Shown here: positions 23,801 through 33,835 of the stretch, one piece after another
Layout of the letters: each line of letters opens with the position of its first letter
How positions within the stretch are numbered: position 1 is the first letter of the stretch
Assembly (NCBI GenBank): GCA_030704615.1
Contig: CM060734.1
Location: forward strand, 4,898,001-4,962,000
Direction of reading: 5' to 3'
Length of the DNA: 64,000 nt
From: Takakia lepidozioides
Lineage: Eukaryota; Streptophyta; Takakiopsida; Takakiales; Takakiaceae
The notes under the pieces: generated by a model
The model's input: the letters and a program-made list of their open reading frames with translations, nothing else
Told to the model about the DNA's origin: nothing
Databases searched by the model: none
Made by a program: the position numbers and the translations under genes

Positions 23801-25039
23801 CCCATCCACGAACAATAACTGACTCCCTTTTCGTAAGGCGCCAGTTTCCTGATACAACTCACAAGAAAATTTGCCTACCTTGCAAGTCCTGGCGACCACC
23901 GCTTCCACCAAGCGACTGATGGTATCTTCCGACAGCTCCGTGGTCGCCCGAGTCATGTTCAATTGCCGGGGCTTCGTGCACTTCTTGGCCATGTGCCCGG
24001 GCTCCCCGCAATTGAAACACACTCCATCAAAGGTCGCCTTCTGTCCGCCATAAGTCGCTCCACCCGCTTTTCCTTTCGAAGCACCGGGTGCCGCCTTGAC
24101 GTGTGAAGGACCTCCCTTCGATTTCCACGTGCCATTTTCGCCGCGTGGCCTATCCCACTTCTTTTCCGATCGGGAGGAGTCACCTTCCCGCCGGGTCTTC
24201 TTGTGGTTCAGCTCCGTACGGCCTTGTCTCTCACCCCTAGGGACATCCGAGAAACATTCAGCTCTCTCAATTGCCTCGTTCAAAGTCTTGGGTGGCTTCT
24301 CCTCCAACTTCCGCCTAGCCCATGGGGCCAGTCCCGCCACAAAGTTGAAGACCATTTCTGGTTCTGCCATGTCCGCGACTTCGAGCAACAGCACATTGAA
24401 AGCCTGGACATACCCCCGAATGTCATCTGTTTGCTTCAAATTCCTCATCTTGTCCCGGGCAAGCCAGGACGCGTTGAGGGGCACAAACTGTCTCTTCATC
24501 AATTCCTTGAACTCACTCCAGTTCAAGGTTTCCGGGCTTGGGCCTCGGTCGTGAAGGCGTTTCTGCCACCATTGTTGAGCATAGCCTCTCAAATAGGTGG
24601 GAGCCACTTCCACCCGATCTTCGTCACTCAACTTGGCCGCCCGGAAGTACTGCTCTAGCTCCAGGAGCCAGGTGTTGAGTGCCTTCCGGTTTCGAACGCC
24701 CTCGAAGGTGCCGGGTTCCTTAGGCTTCACCTTAAACTTTGCCTTGGTGGAAGTGGCATTAGCCGCCTTCAACACGTCTTTCAACGTCCCGCCAAACTGC
24801 GCCAACAACCCTTCCCAAAAGGCTGCCGGCATGGGAGGCATCTCTTGGTTTGTCGGAGCTCTCAAAGATTCCTCGGGCTCCGACTCCTCGGATTCCTCCC
24901 GCTCCTGAGCGGCCTCGTTTTCGGAAACATTAATCGCTTCCTCAAACGGCCGCCTCGGTGACACGTCGCCCCCATCGGGCTCACCGGGATCATCATCTTT
25001 TGGGCCGTTCCGCTTTCGTTTCGGCTTGCCCGACCCCAT
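20888..25039 (-). CDS. Gypsy gag-pol polyprotein (about 1,383 aa)
   Basis: A single long frame starting [12 protein letters not shown]. Domains by approximate residue: acidic N-terminus and gag ([29 protein letters not shown]) 1-320; zinc knuckle [14 protein letters not shown] ~340; protease [12 protein letters not shown] ~423; reverse transcriptase with [10 protein letters not shown] ~765; RNase [12 protein letters not shown] ~916; integrase HHCC finger ~1110; and the DDE core ([24 protein letters not shown]) ~1166-1262. All catalytic motifs look intact. The frame ends at a TGA just after VWLNIKNF, and the same frame continues into the integrase tail and chromodomain. A single point mutation (Arg to stop) or readthrough is therefore possible. 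The upstream ORF extension overlaps the LTR and primer site, so the internal Met was chosen. Confidence 0.93.
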   Translation of the reverse strand: MGSGKPKRKRNGPKDDDPGEPDGGDVSPRRPFEEAINVSENEAAQEREESEESEPEESLRAPTNQEMPPMPAAFWEGLLAQFGGTLKDVLKAANATSTKAKFKVKPKEPGTFEGVRNRKALNTWLLELEQYFRAAKLSDEDRVEVAPTYLRGYAQQWWQKRLHDRGPSPETLNWSEFKELMKRQFVPLNASWLARDKMRNLKQTDDIRGYVQAFNVLLLEVADMAEPEMVFNFVAGLAPWARRKLEEKPPKTLNEAIERAECFSDVPRGERQGRTELNHKKTRREGDSSRSEKKWDRPRGENGTWKSKGGPSHVKAAPGASKGKAGGATYGGQKATFDGVCFNCGEPGHMAKKCTKPRQLNMTRATTELSEDTISRLVEAVVARTCKVGKFSCELYQETGALRKGSQLLFVDGIISGTNVSLLVDTGASHSFMTPAAARKLGLPTSDVGASIEVRSAKGEPQLATRLAFDVPLQLGSWEGRENFTICEIDGVDLILGMTFLSKSGAVIDGRKRVVTLPCGNGGEVLRVSETPKSVGGRINLLSAKEWAVEETHESQFLLYIREVKGEGDGEPSPDWIKGILEKYQDVMPEDLPSGLPPRRGVDHKIEVIPGSEPPAKAPYRLSHKELVELKTQLKDLMSKGYIRPSKSPYGAPVLFADKKDGTLRMCVDYRALNKVTIKNRYPLPRIDDLFDRLAGAKYFSRIDLRSGYHQIRVAEGDEEKTACRTRYGSYEFLVMPFGLTNAPATFSTLMNSLFQEWLDDFVIVYIDDILVYSKTKEEHLEHLKRVFQKLREGKLYAKASKCEFGVTKVEFLGHVITQDGIKMDDRKVRAILDWEPPTSVPGVRSFLGLASYYRKYVRNFAKIAGPLSDLLCKSKVWVWNTFCGQAFAELKQRMTEAPVLKIPEFDRPFEIHTDASDFAIGGVLMQDGRPVAYESKKLNEVERRWPTHEKEMKAVVHCLELWRHYVGSNPVKVFTDNVTVKYFATQPKLSPKQLRWQDTLAVFDVDIQYKPGRDNVVADALSRKQQLLLVYKGETALQRKIRKACRKDELAKCVMQNLRMGVKSQFHLQNGLLRYKQKRLYVPKGGIRDSLLRECHDSPLAGHGGAKRTAALLKKEYFWPKLREEAEEYVKTCTTCQQNRSEYKKQAGLLQPLPIPEGTWESVSMDFMTAMPLSKGFDAIMVVVDRFSKMAHFIPTKETATAQETGRLYFAHVLKHHGVPKDIVSDRDPKFTSKFWRALWKKMGTRLKMSTAFRPTTDGQTERVNSVVKQFLRNYVSADQSDWMEHLDAAEFCYNNTEHSATGVSPFVLVYGKAPLVPTSWAAQDVEEPAVAAVLEERERLLKLAKYNIAKARKRYERQANRKRREVKFEADTEVWLNIKNF

Positions 25040-25080
25040 GATGAGGCCAATCCCAAGGACGATTGCGTACTGAACTCTAA

Positions 25081-25093
25081 GGCTCTGATACCA
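25081..25093 (-). promoter_or_regulatory. Primer binding site, initiator Met tRNA
   Basis: Two bases inside the 5' LTR the minus strand reads TGGTATCAGAGCC. This is the canonical plant retrotransposon primer site complementary to the 3' end of initiator methionine tRNA. Confidence 0.93.
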
Positions 25094-25095
25094 AG

Positions 25096-25819
25096 TGTCG
25101 CACACCTCAGTTCGGTAAACTCCCCTTCAAGTCATAGTTACTCGCTTTGATGCGCGCGCCTGACTCCCAACCTGGCCGCCGGGCCAACTTGGAGTTTCGG
25201 CTGCTCACCGGGACATAACGGTCCCCTTCCGCTTCCCTCTAAACCCTCCACCTATTTGGGACTAGGAGAATTCCCTTTGGTAGATGGCAGTCCGGAACAG
25301 CTCCCCACTCTTTGGTCGCTTTCCGGCTCGCTCGCTTACTCACTAGTTTTTGGTCACCAACGGGCTTGCACCGTTCTCGGGGTTACTACTCCCTATATAT
25401 ACTTCTGTAGCTGTCCGCGGGGGTTTCATAACCAGCCATGCCATTTTATGGCGAACCACCACGAAAACCCTCGACTCCCGGTGGTGAGTCGCGGTGAGTC
25501 TTGGCCCACTCACCGCGGCCCCAATGGACCGTGATGAGTCCCAAGACTCCCCACGACTCCCACCTCGAGGTCTCCACCCCATGGTGAGTCCTATGCCACC
25601 CCCACTAAGTCCCACTAAGCTACCACCACCCCTTGTGGAGCCACCTCCACCGCAACCCGGTGTGCGGGGCTCCACCTAGTGAGCGCCTCCGCCTCCTTGA
25701 GTGCCTTGGGCACTCAAGGGTGCTTCAGCCCCCCATACCTATCGCTGCCGCTGCCCCCACCACAGGGGCAACCCCTCATGTGTCCCGACCCCCTGCCCTC
25801 AAGGCAAAGGGCCGCGACA
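25096..25819 (-). repeat. 5' LTR of the gypsy element
   Basis: 724 bp with TG/CA ends on the minus strand, next to the primer binding site. It should hold the promoter. It differs from the left LTR at one position that I can see. Confidence 0.95.
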
Positions 25820-25824
25820 AGCCG

Positions 25825-25958
25825 TGTACGTCACCCCATCGCATATTACTATCCCCCCGTATAAGCAAGTGTTTGTCTTTGATCTCCGTCACAATCACCT
25901 TCTGTACGCTGTCCACAATGATCCATGTTTCAGCATGTGCCATCGAACACAATGCCAA
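25825..25958 (-). pseudogene. 5' half of the gene split by the gypsy element
   Basis: The minus strand reads ALCSMAHAETWIIVDSVQ, then KDKHLLIRGDSNMRWGDVHG. It resumes after the element near 18846 as QPFEAGTSQRAVAEAAATMF and GLADIGGLFYCVVPKRLR before a GTAAG donor. The frame is open across the joined site, so the retrotransposon hit an exon. The protein family is not recognised. Confidence 0.6.
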
Positions 25959-26040
25959 GGGGAATGCTTGCGCATGAGCCTGTGAGCCTGGCTAGGCTCA
26001 CGCCACGTCAGCAATCATCCACGTGTGCAGGTCCTAATTC
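25956..26040. mobile_element. Possible third MULE terminus
   Basis: Starting at CAAGGGGAATGC, this stretch runs GCATGAGCCTGTGAGCC and then GGCTCACGCCACGTCA. It closely resembles the reverse complement of the right end of the Mutator-like element at 46,146 (CAGGGATGCC..GCGTGAGCCTG..GCTCACGCCACGTCA). No partner end or target duplication was found. It may be a truncated or internally deleted copy. Confidence 0.4.
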
Positions 26041-26404
26041 CGTGCTCCCCCCCCCCCTCCCTATTACCGCGGATCAGTTGTCGCCTATGTCCCTTTCATC
26101 GCCCCCACATGAATATTCTTTCCGACCGAGAACAATGGTAGGTTTGTGGATGGTTTAGGATCGAGGACATGATTTTTGAATTAGGAGATCACCCGCTAGA
26201 GAATTGAATATTAACAGCAAACCCTTTTTTTTGCAAAGTAGTTCATTCATTCCAACCCACAAACATTTTTCAAATGCTGGAATCTGAAGACCTACCCCAG
26301 GCAATCCCTAACTGTACTTACGGGAACGCGCGAAGATCTTGAAAAACAGTTTGGGGATGGAAGCAAAACCAAAATACATTTTATTAAGTCTCGGTACTTG
26401 AACC
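26041..26404. other. Non-coding flank of the Tat-like element
   Basis: No open frame of interest. There is a C-run near 26047, and AT-rich sequence follows. It may contain the remnant of the 3' LTR of the Tat-like element, but no second copy is available to define it. Confidence 0.35.
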
Positions 26405-29400
26405 TCAAGAACTATTGGAGGTTTCAGAGGAACTACTTCCAGAGTCTGTAGCAATATCATCTATGAACATAGCAGCCCCTCCTTGACGTTTTTTTTCTCC
26501 GCGACCCCCATGGAGAGGCGAATACATTGTTTGTTGGGACAACACCCGTGCGCAAGCTTCCGCGTAAACCGGCAAGCGGTAAGCTCTAGGGGGACTCGGG
26601 GACATGTAGTATCCTTGGAAACCGAAAGGTGTCTGCGTATTCGATGACGCATGCCGAACTCTGGAAAGCAAGAAGAGAAATGGTGTAGCAACAGGGTCAG
26701 CTACCTGCACAAGCACCTGCTGTGGTATTGGTACCACTGGCCCTTCTACCACTGGCATCTCCTGCACCCCCTGCGAAGAAGACTGAAAAATTAGAGTCTT
26801 GGCATGTAAATAAGTAGCCATCAGCTGCTCCTCAAGAACAAAGACTCTCTTGTCAATATTTGAACTCAGGTCATCCACTTGAGTCTGCAGGCCTTCCACA
26901 TCCTCCTGTAGCTCCGCTATTCTACTATAGACATTGTCTATAGTAGTTGTGGCAATATTCTGCACCTGCAATCTGAGCTCATTCATCTTGCCCTGGGTGA
27001 GCTTCCGTGGTGCTTTGCCTTCTACCGGCCCTTGTGCTAACCAGACCTGCATAAGGTGGTTATCCACCAAGTCCTGTGTGGCACCCCTGAGAGTCTGCTC
27101 CTTCGTGAGTCTGTACACATCTAACTGGCTGTAAAGCCTCCATGCGCTTCGCATGAGGTTCAACTAGGCCCGCATAGGCAGCAGCCAGATTATTGGCTTC
27201 CTTCCAAGCCTTGTTAGCCACAGAGAGTTCATTTCTATTGACCATGATTGTTTGTTGCAACTCCAGGATATACCTCTCCTGGTCAGCCTCAACCTGTCTG
27301 TATTATTTGAAAGTATTCTCATTGCAACAGATTGTATCATTCATATCAACAATGAGTTTCCCTTCCTCTATTATCTCAGCTTCTGCCCTCATACATCTCT
27401 CCCCTTGTCTGTTAACTTCTAATGCAGTTTGCTCTAGAGCAGTTGTGAGTGTAGCACATTGTATGGTCATCTTCTGATGTACTGCCTCCAACTCTGTATG
27501 TAGTACGTTCACTTCTTGCAACTTGCCCTCATGCTTCACCTGCAATTAGTATAACTGTTGCTTATGTGCTTCATGAAACTGGTCCTGCTCGAGACATGCT
27601 TCAATCAAATGTCCCTTGGCCAACTACAAGGCAGCATTTGTGTCCTCCAACTCTTGCTGTAACTTGAGATTGACCTCCTCATCTACCTTGTTAGCACACT
27701 GAGTGGCAATTTGAGCCTCAAACTCCTTCCTGAGTTCCTCCCTCAAAGCTGCCAATTGGGTAGATGGAACATGGGATTTTACATAAGTGCCCAACAAATT
27801 AAGTGTCCTGCTTATGGAACTCATAAGCATGGCCTGCTGGGGGTCATCATGGTGAACTTGTTGCTGTTCTCCCTGATCCTCCATAGTGTGATGCTTCACC
27901 AATCATTCAGGCCATTGCCCCACCAGATCCTCTTCCTGAACCACCTCATCCACCATAGGTGCTGCAGTGTCATTATATTTTACCCTGGTACCTCCATCAC
28001 AGGTGTGGGTATTACATGCACAGCAGGGATTTCCCTGAACAAATTTTGCACCTCTGCAACCACTGATTCCCTTATCAAGCCAGAGTTTTCATAGAAAAAG
28101 TCACCCTTCTCAATTTCTGCCATGACCTGCTTGGGAATGTCCAACCTTTCTCCGTCCAAAGCAATCGGGGGTGGTGTCACAGTATGTTCTAACTGTGGAA
28201 CCTCTGAGGCAACTGAGTCAACTGGTACCAAAGTGACTTCTTCCTCCCTCTCCAAAGGCCGTGCTTCCAATAATAATAGCCTTCTGTGCTGTTGTGCCCC
28301 ATCCTGCACAAGAGCTTGGGAAACATCATCTTGCGGTTTCCGTGAAGCCAGTGGATCTGCCACTACAGTCATACCCCGCTTCTATCTCTTAGATTGGTGT
28401 TGCCCTGCTAGTCCACCCTCACTATGTGAAGAGCCCTGCTCTTCAATTGTAGTGGTTACTGCCTCAAACACTCCCATCTCCTTACGTTCCCGAGTATCAA
28501 GTATGCAAGAGTCAAGAATGATTTGGGCAATGACTGGACTAGATACAATGATTGGAGACTTAGTAGCAGTGCCCTGTAACCTCTTCATCTCGTCCACCAG
28601 ACCATTGTACATTAACTCCGCCCAAGCTACATCCTCTCCCCTCAAAGCTTTCAGGATCTCCTCTGTGAATGATCTGCTCAAATATTGTTGGTTCTGTTTC
28701 ATGGCAAACAGAACGTTCAATATTTGGCCAACTTCTCTGAGCCCTGGGTACTCAGCTTTGGTACAAGCGTAACCTTGAGTCTTAAAGAAACTCCTTTCTT
28801 GGAACAAATTCCCTATCTGCAATCTTGCCCTGTGCTCATCCACATCCACATGACCTGATGGCAAATCAAACAATTGCTGCAAATACTTGGGAGTAATTTC
28901 TATATCTACTCCCCTCACCTGGGTAACTCCCGTCCGAGGCTCAAAGTTATGAAGAAATTGAATCATATACTGCCGATGATGCAAGGACCAGTTCTTGCGT
29001 AGCATCCCCTCCAATTGCAACTCCCTCAGCAGCTGCACTGCCTGCGGTGTAGCAATTGTTTGCTTCTGCAGAATCGTGGTGCTCTTCACCCTGATATCCT
29101 CCATTCCCCTCACTCTCTTCATTCTAGACAAACAAAAAGGCCTTGTTTGAAATAGCTGAAGGAAAGCTTGCAGGGCACAGAGCATAAAGGTATGGTTGAC
29201 ATAGAATGGAACAGGTAAGTGCGTGTAAGCCTGTGGGGCTTGCAAGTATCGAGTGAGAGAAAATGTACTCTCAATTTGTCCGTCCTTGCGCCACTGCGTG
29301 AGAAGTAAAGCGAGCGTGTAATCCATTACATCCGCCATAGCTACAAAGCTAGTGCTTTGATTGCCCCTCCCGTTGAGACACTGGCTATTCGGAGCCACCC

Positions 29401-30124
29401 CGACTCTTCCGCTCATAACACTTCCTATTTCTTGTTCTTGTTTCTTGGAGGGAACCACCTGCATGTAATTCTCACTCCTGATTGGCTGTTGCCTGCTTAG
29501 GTAACTTCTTAATTCCACCCCCCTCCGTGGACATTCCCACCTGGAATGTCCAGTAGGACAGCACATGTGGCATAGGTCCCTCTTTTCTGTACTCGGAAAG
29601 GGTTCCGTTACCCTTGCTCTGAATGCATTAATGGGCCCACAAATAGTCTTAGCTGATGTTCCGGGTAGGTACTTTGACAGCCCGATTTGTCCTCTTGCAT
29701 GATGAGACCCACTCTTGCAATTTATGCAATGCGGTGTGCTTCGCCTTAGTGGCCACGTGTCCGTTTTTAGACATGCCCCCGCCTTCCCCTCTCCGCGTGG
29801 CATATTCTCCGAGTTTGACTTCCAAACTTCTTCTTCACTTGACGTCCACTTTTCTGACGTTAACCCGCGTCCAGCTGTCACTGACCCAATGGACTGTGTA
29901 ACCCGTATGGGCTGTGTTGGGCTGTGACAGGCTGTGTGGCACTGTGGTGGGTTGTGATAGGCTGTGTGACACTGTGATGGGCTGTGATAAGCTGTGTCAC
30001 ACTCTGATGGGTTGTGATAGGCTGTGTGGTACTGTGGTGGGCTGTGATAGGCTGTGATATCTATGCGAACACCTGTACTTCCCACCCTGGTCATACACGC
30101 TTGGCTTAGCGACAAGTGCTCCAT
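26405..30124 (-). pseudogene. Accessory ORF downstream of Tat-like pol (decayed)
   Basis: The longest intact piece is 30124-28382 (580 codons). It begins with a repeated His/Tyr/Pro block (units like TAYHSPSQCH) and has a zinc knuckle CHMCCPTGHSRWEC (C-x2-C-x4-H-x4-C). A long globular part follows (e.g. YLQQLFDLPSGHVDVDEH). In other frames the sequence continues through 28372-27980, 27902-27624, 27545-27303 and 27163-26405. These encode coiled-coil segments and a Ser-rich acidic C-terminus. Together this would be an ORF of more than 1,100 codons, broken by several stops and frameshifts. Its place after integrase on the same strand fits the extra ORF known in Tat/Athila-type Ty3/gypsy elements. 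Its function is unknown. Confidence 0.6.
29905..30062. repeat. Minisatellite, GGCTGTG(A/T)-based
   Basis: Units of about 25 bp of the form GGCTGTGATAGGCTGTGTGGCAC alternate in tandem about six times. They encode the His/Tyr/Pro repeat at the start of the accessory ORF on the minus strand. Confidence 0.8.
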
Positions 30125-30185
30125 ACTCCGTTGGTATCACTGGTGCAGCCCGTGACTGTTTTTGTGTTTCAACATGCAAATCGTG

Positions 30186-30779
30186 CTGCAAATGGTTTGT
30201 CATGGATACCACTGTACCCCTTCAACTTATTGGCATTGACTCTTCCCAGCATTTCTTTGTTAATGGTTTGTAACATGGTGGTGTTATTATCATACATCTT
30301 CTGTATGACATAAGGTCATTTCCATGGTGATTTAAGCTTAGAAGCTTTAATCTTCCCCTTCTTCTGCAACCACAGTACCAAATCTCCCGTCTTAAAAGTC
30401 TTTAATTTACCTTCATCAAACTGATCCTTCCTCTTCATCTGAATTCTGGTCATGTTATCAGCTGAATCAGCACGTACTTCTTCCACATGGTATAACTCAT
30501 GTTTCCTGACCTTAATTGAATCTTCCAATTCCATTCTCCTTCCCCATTCAGTTCTCATGGTAGGTAACAAGAATTCCACTGGAAGTAAAGCTTCCATACC
30601 ATAAACTAATTGGAATGGTGTATACTTAGTGGTGACTTTATATGAAGTCCTGTATGACCACAAAGCTGTCAGCAGCTTTGTATCCCAATCTGTTCTGTTT
30701 GCATTGACTATCTTAGCCAAGATATTACATAATATTTTGTTGGTCGCCTCTGCCTGCCCATTACCCTGTGGGTAATAAG
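30186..30779 (-). pseudogene. Tat-like integrase C-terminal part, separated by MULE insertion
   Basis: The minus strand reads TYYPQGNGQAEA at the junction, then LAKIVNANRTDWDTKLLTAL, YTPFQLVYGMEALLPVE and LKTFKTGDLVLW. This is the end of a Ty3/gypsy integrase core and its C-terminal domain. A TGA replaces the Gly of the WKGPYV motif near 30315, after which PYVIQKMYDNNTTMLQ continues in frame. The upstream part of the same integrase lies at 54,614-56,258. The two halves join perfectly if the 23.8-kb insertion and one 9-bp repeat are removed. Confidence 0.9.
30771..30779. repeat. Target-site duplication, left (GGTAATAAG)
   Basis: A 9-bp direct repeat identical to 54614-54622. It flanks the outer Mutator-like element; 9 bp is the length typical of the Mutator superfamily. 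Confidence 0.93.
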
Positions 30780-33419
30780 GGGGGCTGTTATTTCATGAGC
30801 GGCATGAGCATGAGCAGGAAAAAAAAAAGCATGAGCGGGCCATTGTCTGTCCACGGAAATAGGGTTAGGAGGCACGGAAATAGGGTCATGTGGACTCGTC
30901 ATAGCAATGAAATGCAACATTTTATTGCAAATTTTGTGGCAAGCCACGTCTATACAAGTGTGTCCTAACTGTCATAGCAGGAATGGGAACTACTCTCCTA
31001 CACCTTCCGAGGAACTTGGCCCTCCTTCTTCCTCATCCCCCTCATCCCCCCCATCCTCCGAGCTCTGTGATGCATCGGTTGCAGTATGCCTCTCAAAAAT
31101 GCCGTCCTCTCCTTGGGGGACTGTCAACCTCACCTCCTGGGAATCTTCTGCCTCTTCTCCCCCACTTTCCTCAGCAGAATCCAAGACAAATCTACGAGCC
31201 CGACGGGCTCTAATAGCTGCTGCCTCCTCCCTCATCTTCATTTTCATGAGGCTTGCCTCATCTAAAATCTGCTGTACACGACTAGGTTCGGAACACCTCC
31301 TAATGGACACCGAAGCAAGCCGGGCAGCATAAGTAGGAAGGATGTAGTCCCTTTCTGGACTAGGCATGAAATCCCCCCTGGCAAAAAAAGGCACATTCCT
31401 CCTGCCCATGAACTCCGGTGTAGATGTCCCTCCTGTCGTATTTGGCATCCTACAGTAAGAACAAATCCACTTCAAGAATGTCAATACCAGCAAAAGCAGA
31501 AAGGGTTTTCAATGAAATAAGAGAGCGAAGGGAGGTGCCTCACGAAATCTGGAGGCAACTTACAATGTGACCACTCACTCGTACACCGGGGGCTCCTCGG
31601 CCTCGATCTGAACTTGTTCCTCCCCCTGCTCCTTCTCGGATTTTTCCTCATCCTCCGAGGATGCCTTTTCCTCTTTTGGCAGACGTTCAGCCGCTGCAAG
31701 TTCCGAGTTGTGGAGGGCAGTATCTGGCTCGAAGGCGAACACATGCCTGTCGGACAACGTCCCTGCCCACATTGAAGTACCTGAGGAACAAAGCGGGCGG
31801 TTAATAGCTTGCGGCATGCAATTGCAATCGGGCCAGGGGACAAACTGAGCACGTGAAGGCTTACCCGTGCCGCATGTGAAGTCTAGAATCCGCCCTTGGA
31901 CATCCGAGCACGTCTCCATGAGGGTTTGGATGAAAGCAGAGCTCCGGGTCCGGCTGTACCGCCACGGTTTGCCTGTCTTTGTGTCCTTCGGCATACTGGA
32001 GTGGGGCACATAGTTGTAGAGGACATCGTAGGTAACAGGGTCCACAGCGGCATCAACAAGACGACCGTCGTTGCGGAATTTGAACGTAGACCCTCTCTTC
32101 ACAAAGCAATATGCCTCAAACACCAATGTCTGCACATCCAACAAAAGAGGGATCAACTCCGGGATCTAGTTTAGATACACCACAATATGAGGTGAATGCA
32201 ATAAATTGATAACTTACACTTTGGCCCTCTGTTTGCAACCCCTGTGTATTGATGCAGAACCATTTTCTGAGGAGGACCGGGGTGACACTTTTCGGTGTCC
32301 ATCTTGCCACCGCATTCTCTGTGGCCTTCCCTCTTGTGGCAAGGACAACCACACATCCACCGTCATCCAGGAGCATCCCCGCCAGCCCAAACCCGGCTTT
32401 CCAGTAGTCCTCAGTAAACTTGTTCTTGGTGGGCACACCATCCAGGCCCTCCAGCAGCTCCCCATTTGGAATGTCGAGGAGAATCATATCGCAAGCTCTC
32501 TCCACCTCAACCCCCCCCCCCGAGTGCTCTTGCAATCCGTGCTCACAGCCGTGAAGAATTCCATCATGGCTTCAAAACCAGGGGTGTCTTTAGGCTCTGT
32601 ACCGGCAGCCCTCTTCTTGGCTTTCCCCTTCTGCTCCGCCAGAGACTTGCTGTGTGCCACCTTCTTTGCCCTGGCAGCGAGAGCGTCAAGGAAGCTCTCA
32701 TTGACGCATTGGATGATGGTTGGAGGTTCTAGCTTTGGCCTGTGCGTAAACGTCACCGCCGAATACCGCCGTGTAGGCTCGCCCTCAAATGCCAACTTCT
32801 TGGCAGAGCCAGTCCCACTCCGAACTGACTTGGGAACCCGGACGACTGGTGACTTGGTAGCAGCAATAGCAGTCGCAGGACCTTGAACAAAGTCGTCGTT
32901 CGAGTCACTCCCTTGGGTCCCCTCCTGCGCCTCCTCCGATGCCCCGATGGTTTTCTGTTTTTTGGGCGTTACTGTACTCACCTGTTTCCTTGTCCTTTTC
33001 CTTTGGCCTTTATACTTCTCATTCAATTTCTCCTGAATTCCTGCCTGAGCAAGCTCTGCCGCTTTCCTGGAGTTCGCAAGCGCTTTTGCCTCTTTTGCAC
33101 CCAGCGGAGGCAGCGGAGCCCGGTTTCGTCGGGCCTCAGCATCCAGCTTCAATTGAAACTCAGATGGGTCGAGCGAGCCGGGCGGAAGGTCCACATACCA
33201 AGGGCAATCACGCAAATGTTCCAGATGCCACTCCTTCACAATATCGTCAGTGTACATGGAGTCAGCCCCAGGGTTCCTCCATGCCAGGAAGAATGGTGGC
33301 TCGAAAGACAGATGACCTTTCTCCAAAAGGGAGAACTTGCAGTACCTGCATTCATGAAAAACACAATGAGGTCCCCGAACTGCAAATTCGGCACCATTTT
33401 CCCAAGTTGGGGCGGATCT

Positions 33420-33835
33420 GACTGGGCCTAGAAATGAAAAAATGGCGCCGAATTTCGGTTTTTGGTGACTGCCACCCTAGGGACTTAGCCATCTTGGGAG
33501 CCCGGAACTGGAAATTCGGCACCATTTTTCCCGGTTTGGCCCGAAAATGGCTAAGTTCCAAAACTGCCAGGGCCTAAAACTCGAAAAATGGCACCGAATT
33601 TCGGTTTTTTGTGCCATCCACCCTAGGGACTTAGCCATTTTCGGAGCCCTGAACTGGAAATTCGGCGCCATTTTCCCATTTCCGGCCCGAAAATGGCCAA
33701 GTCCCAGAACGGTAATAGGGCCTAGAACTGGAAAAATGGCGCCCAATTTCCAGTTCAGGGCCAGCCACCCTAGGGACTTAGCCATTTTCGGAGCCCTGAA
33801 CTGGAAATTCGGCGCCATTTTCCCAAAGACCAATT
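33420..33835. repeat. Intronic ~147-bp tandem repeat with GGCGCCGAATTTC core
   Basis: Three units with period 146-147 bp, seen from GGGACTTAGCC at 33480, 33626 and 33773. Each contains AATGGCGCCGAATTTC or GGAAATTCGGCGCCATT. It lies in an intron of the outer ParB-methyltransferase gene, between the ParB-side exons and the exon starting MEKGHLSFEPPFFLAW. Confidence 0.8.

Larger units (their letters stand above)
18847..25819 (-). mobile_element. Young chromodomain Ty3/gypsy LTR retrotransposon (6,973 bp)
   Basis: The element is complete, with two 724-bp LTRs (18847-19570 and 25096-25819) beginning TG and ending CA. The flanking 5-bp target duplication is AGCCG (18842-18846 and 25820-25824). By eye I saw a single difference between the LTRs (ACAGAGG versus ACAGGGG), so insertion was recent. 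It is oriented on the minus strand, so the right LTR is the 5' one. Order is gag, protease, reverse transcriptase, RNase H, integrase and chromodomain, which fits a chromovirus. It interrupts a minus-strand gene: the coding sequence reads across the empty site from 25825 into 18846. Confidence 0.97.

Noticed and set aside
22046-24658. Plus-strand frames over 90 codons inside the gypsy element
   Set aside because: They are antisense shadows of the intact gag-pol frame.
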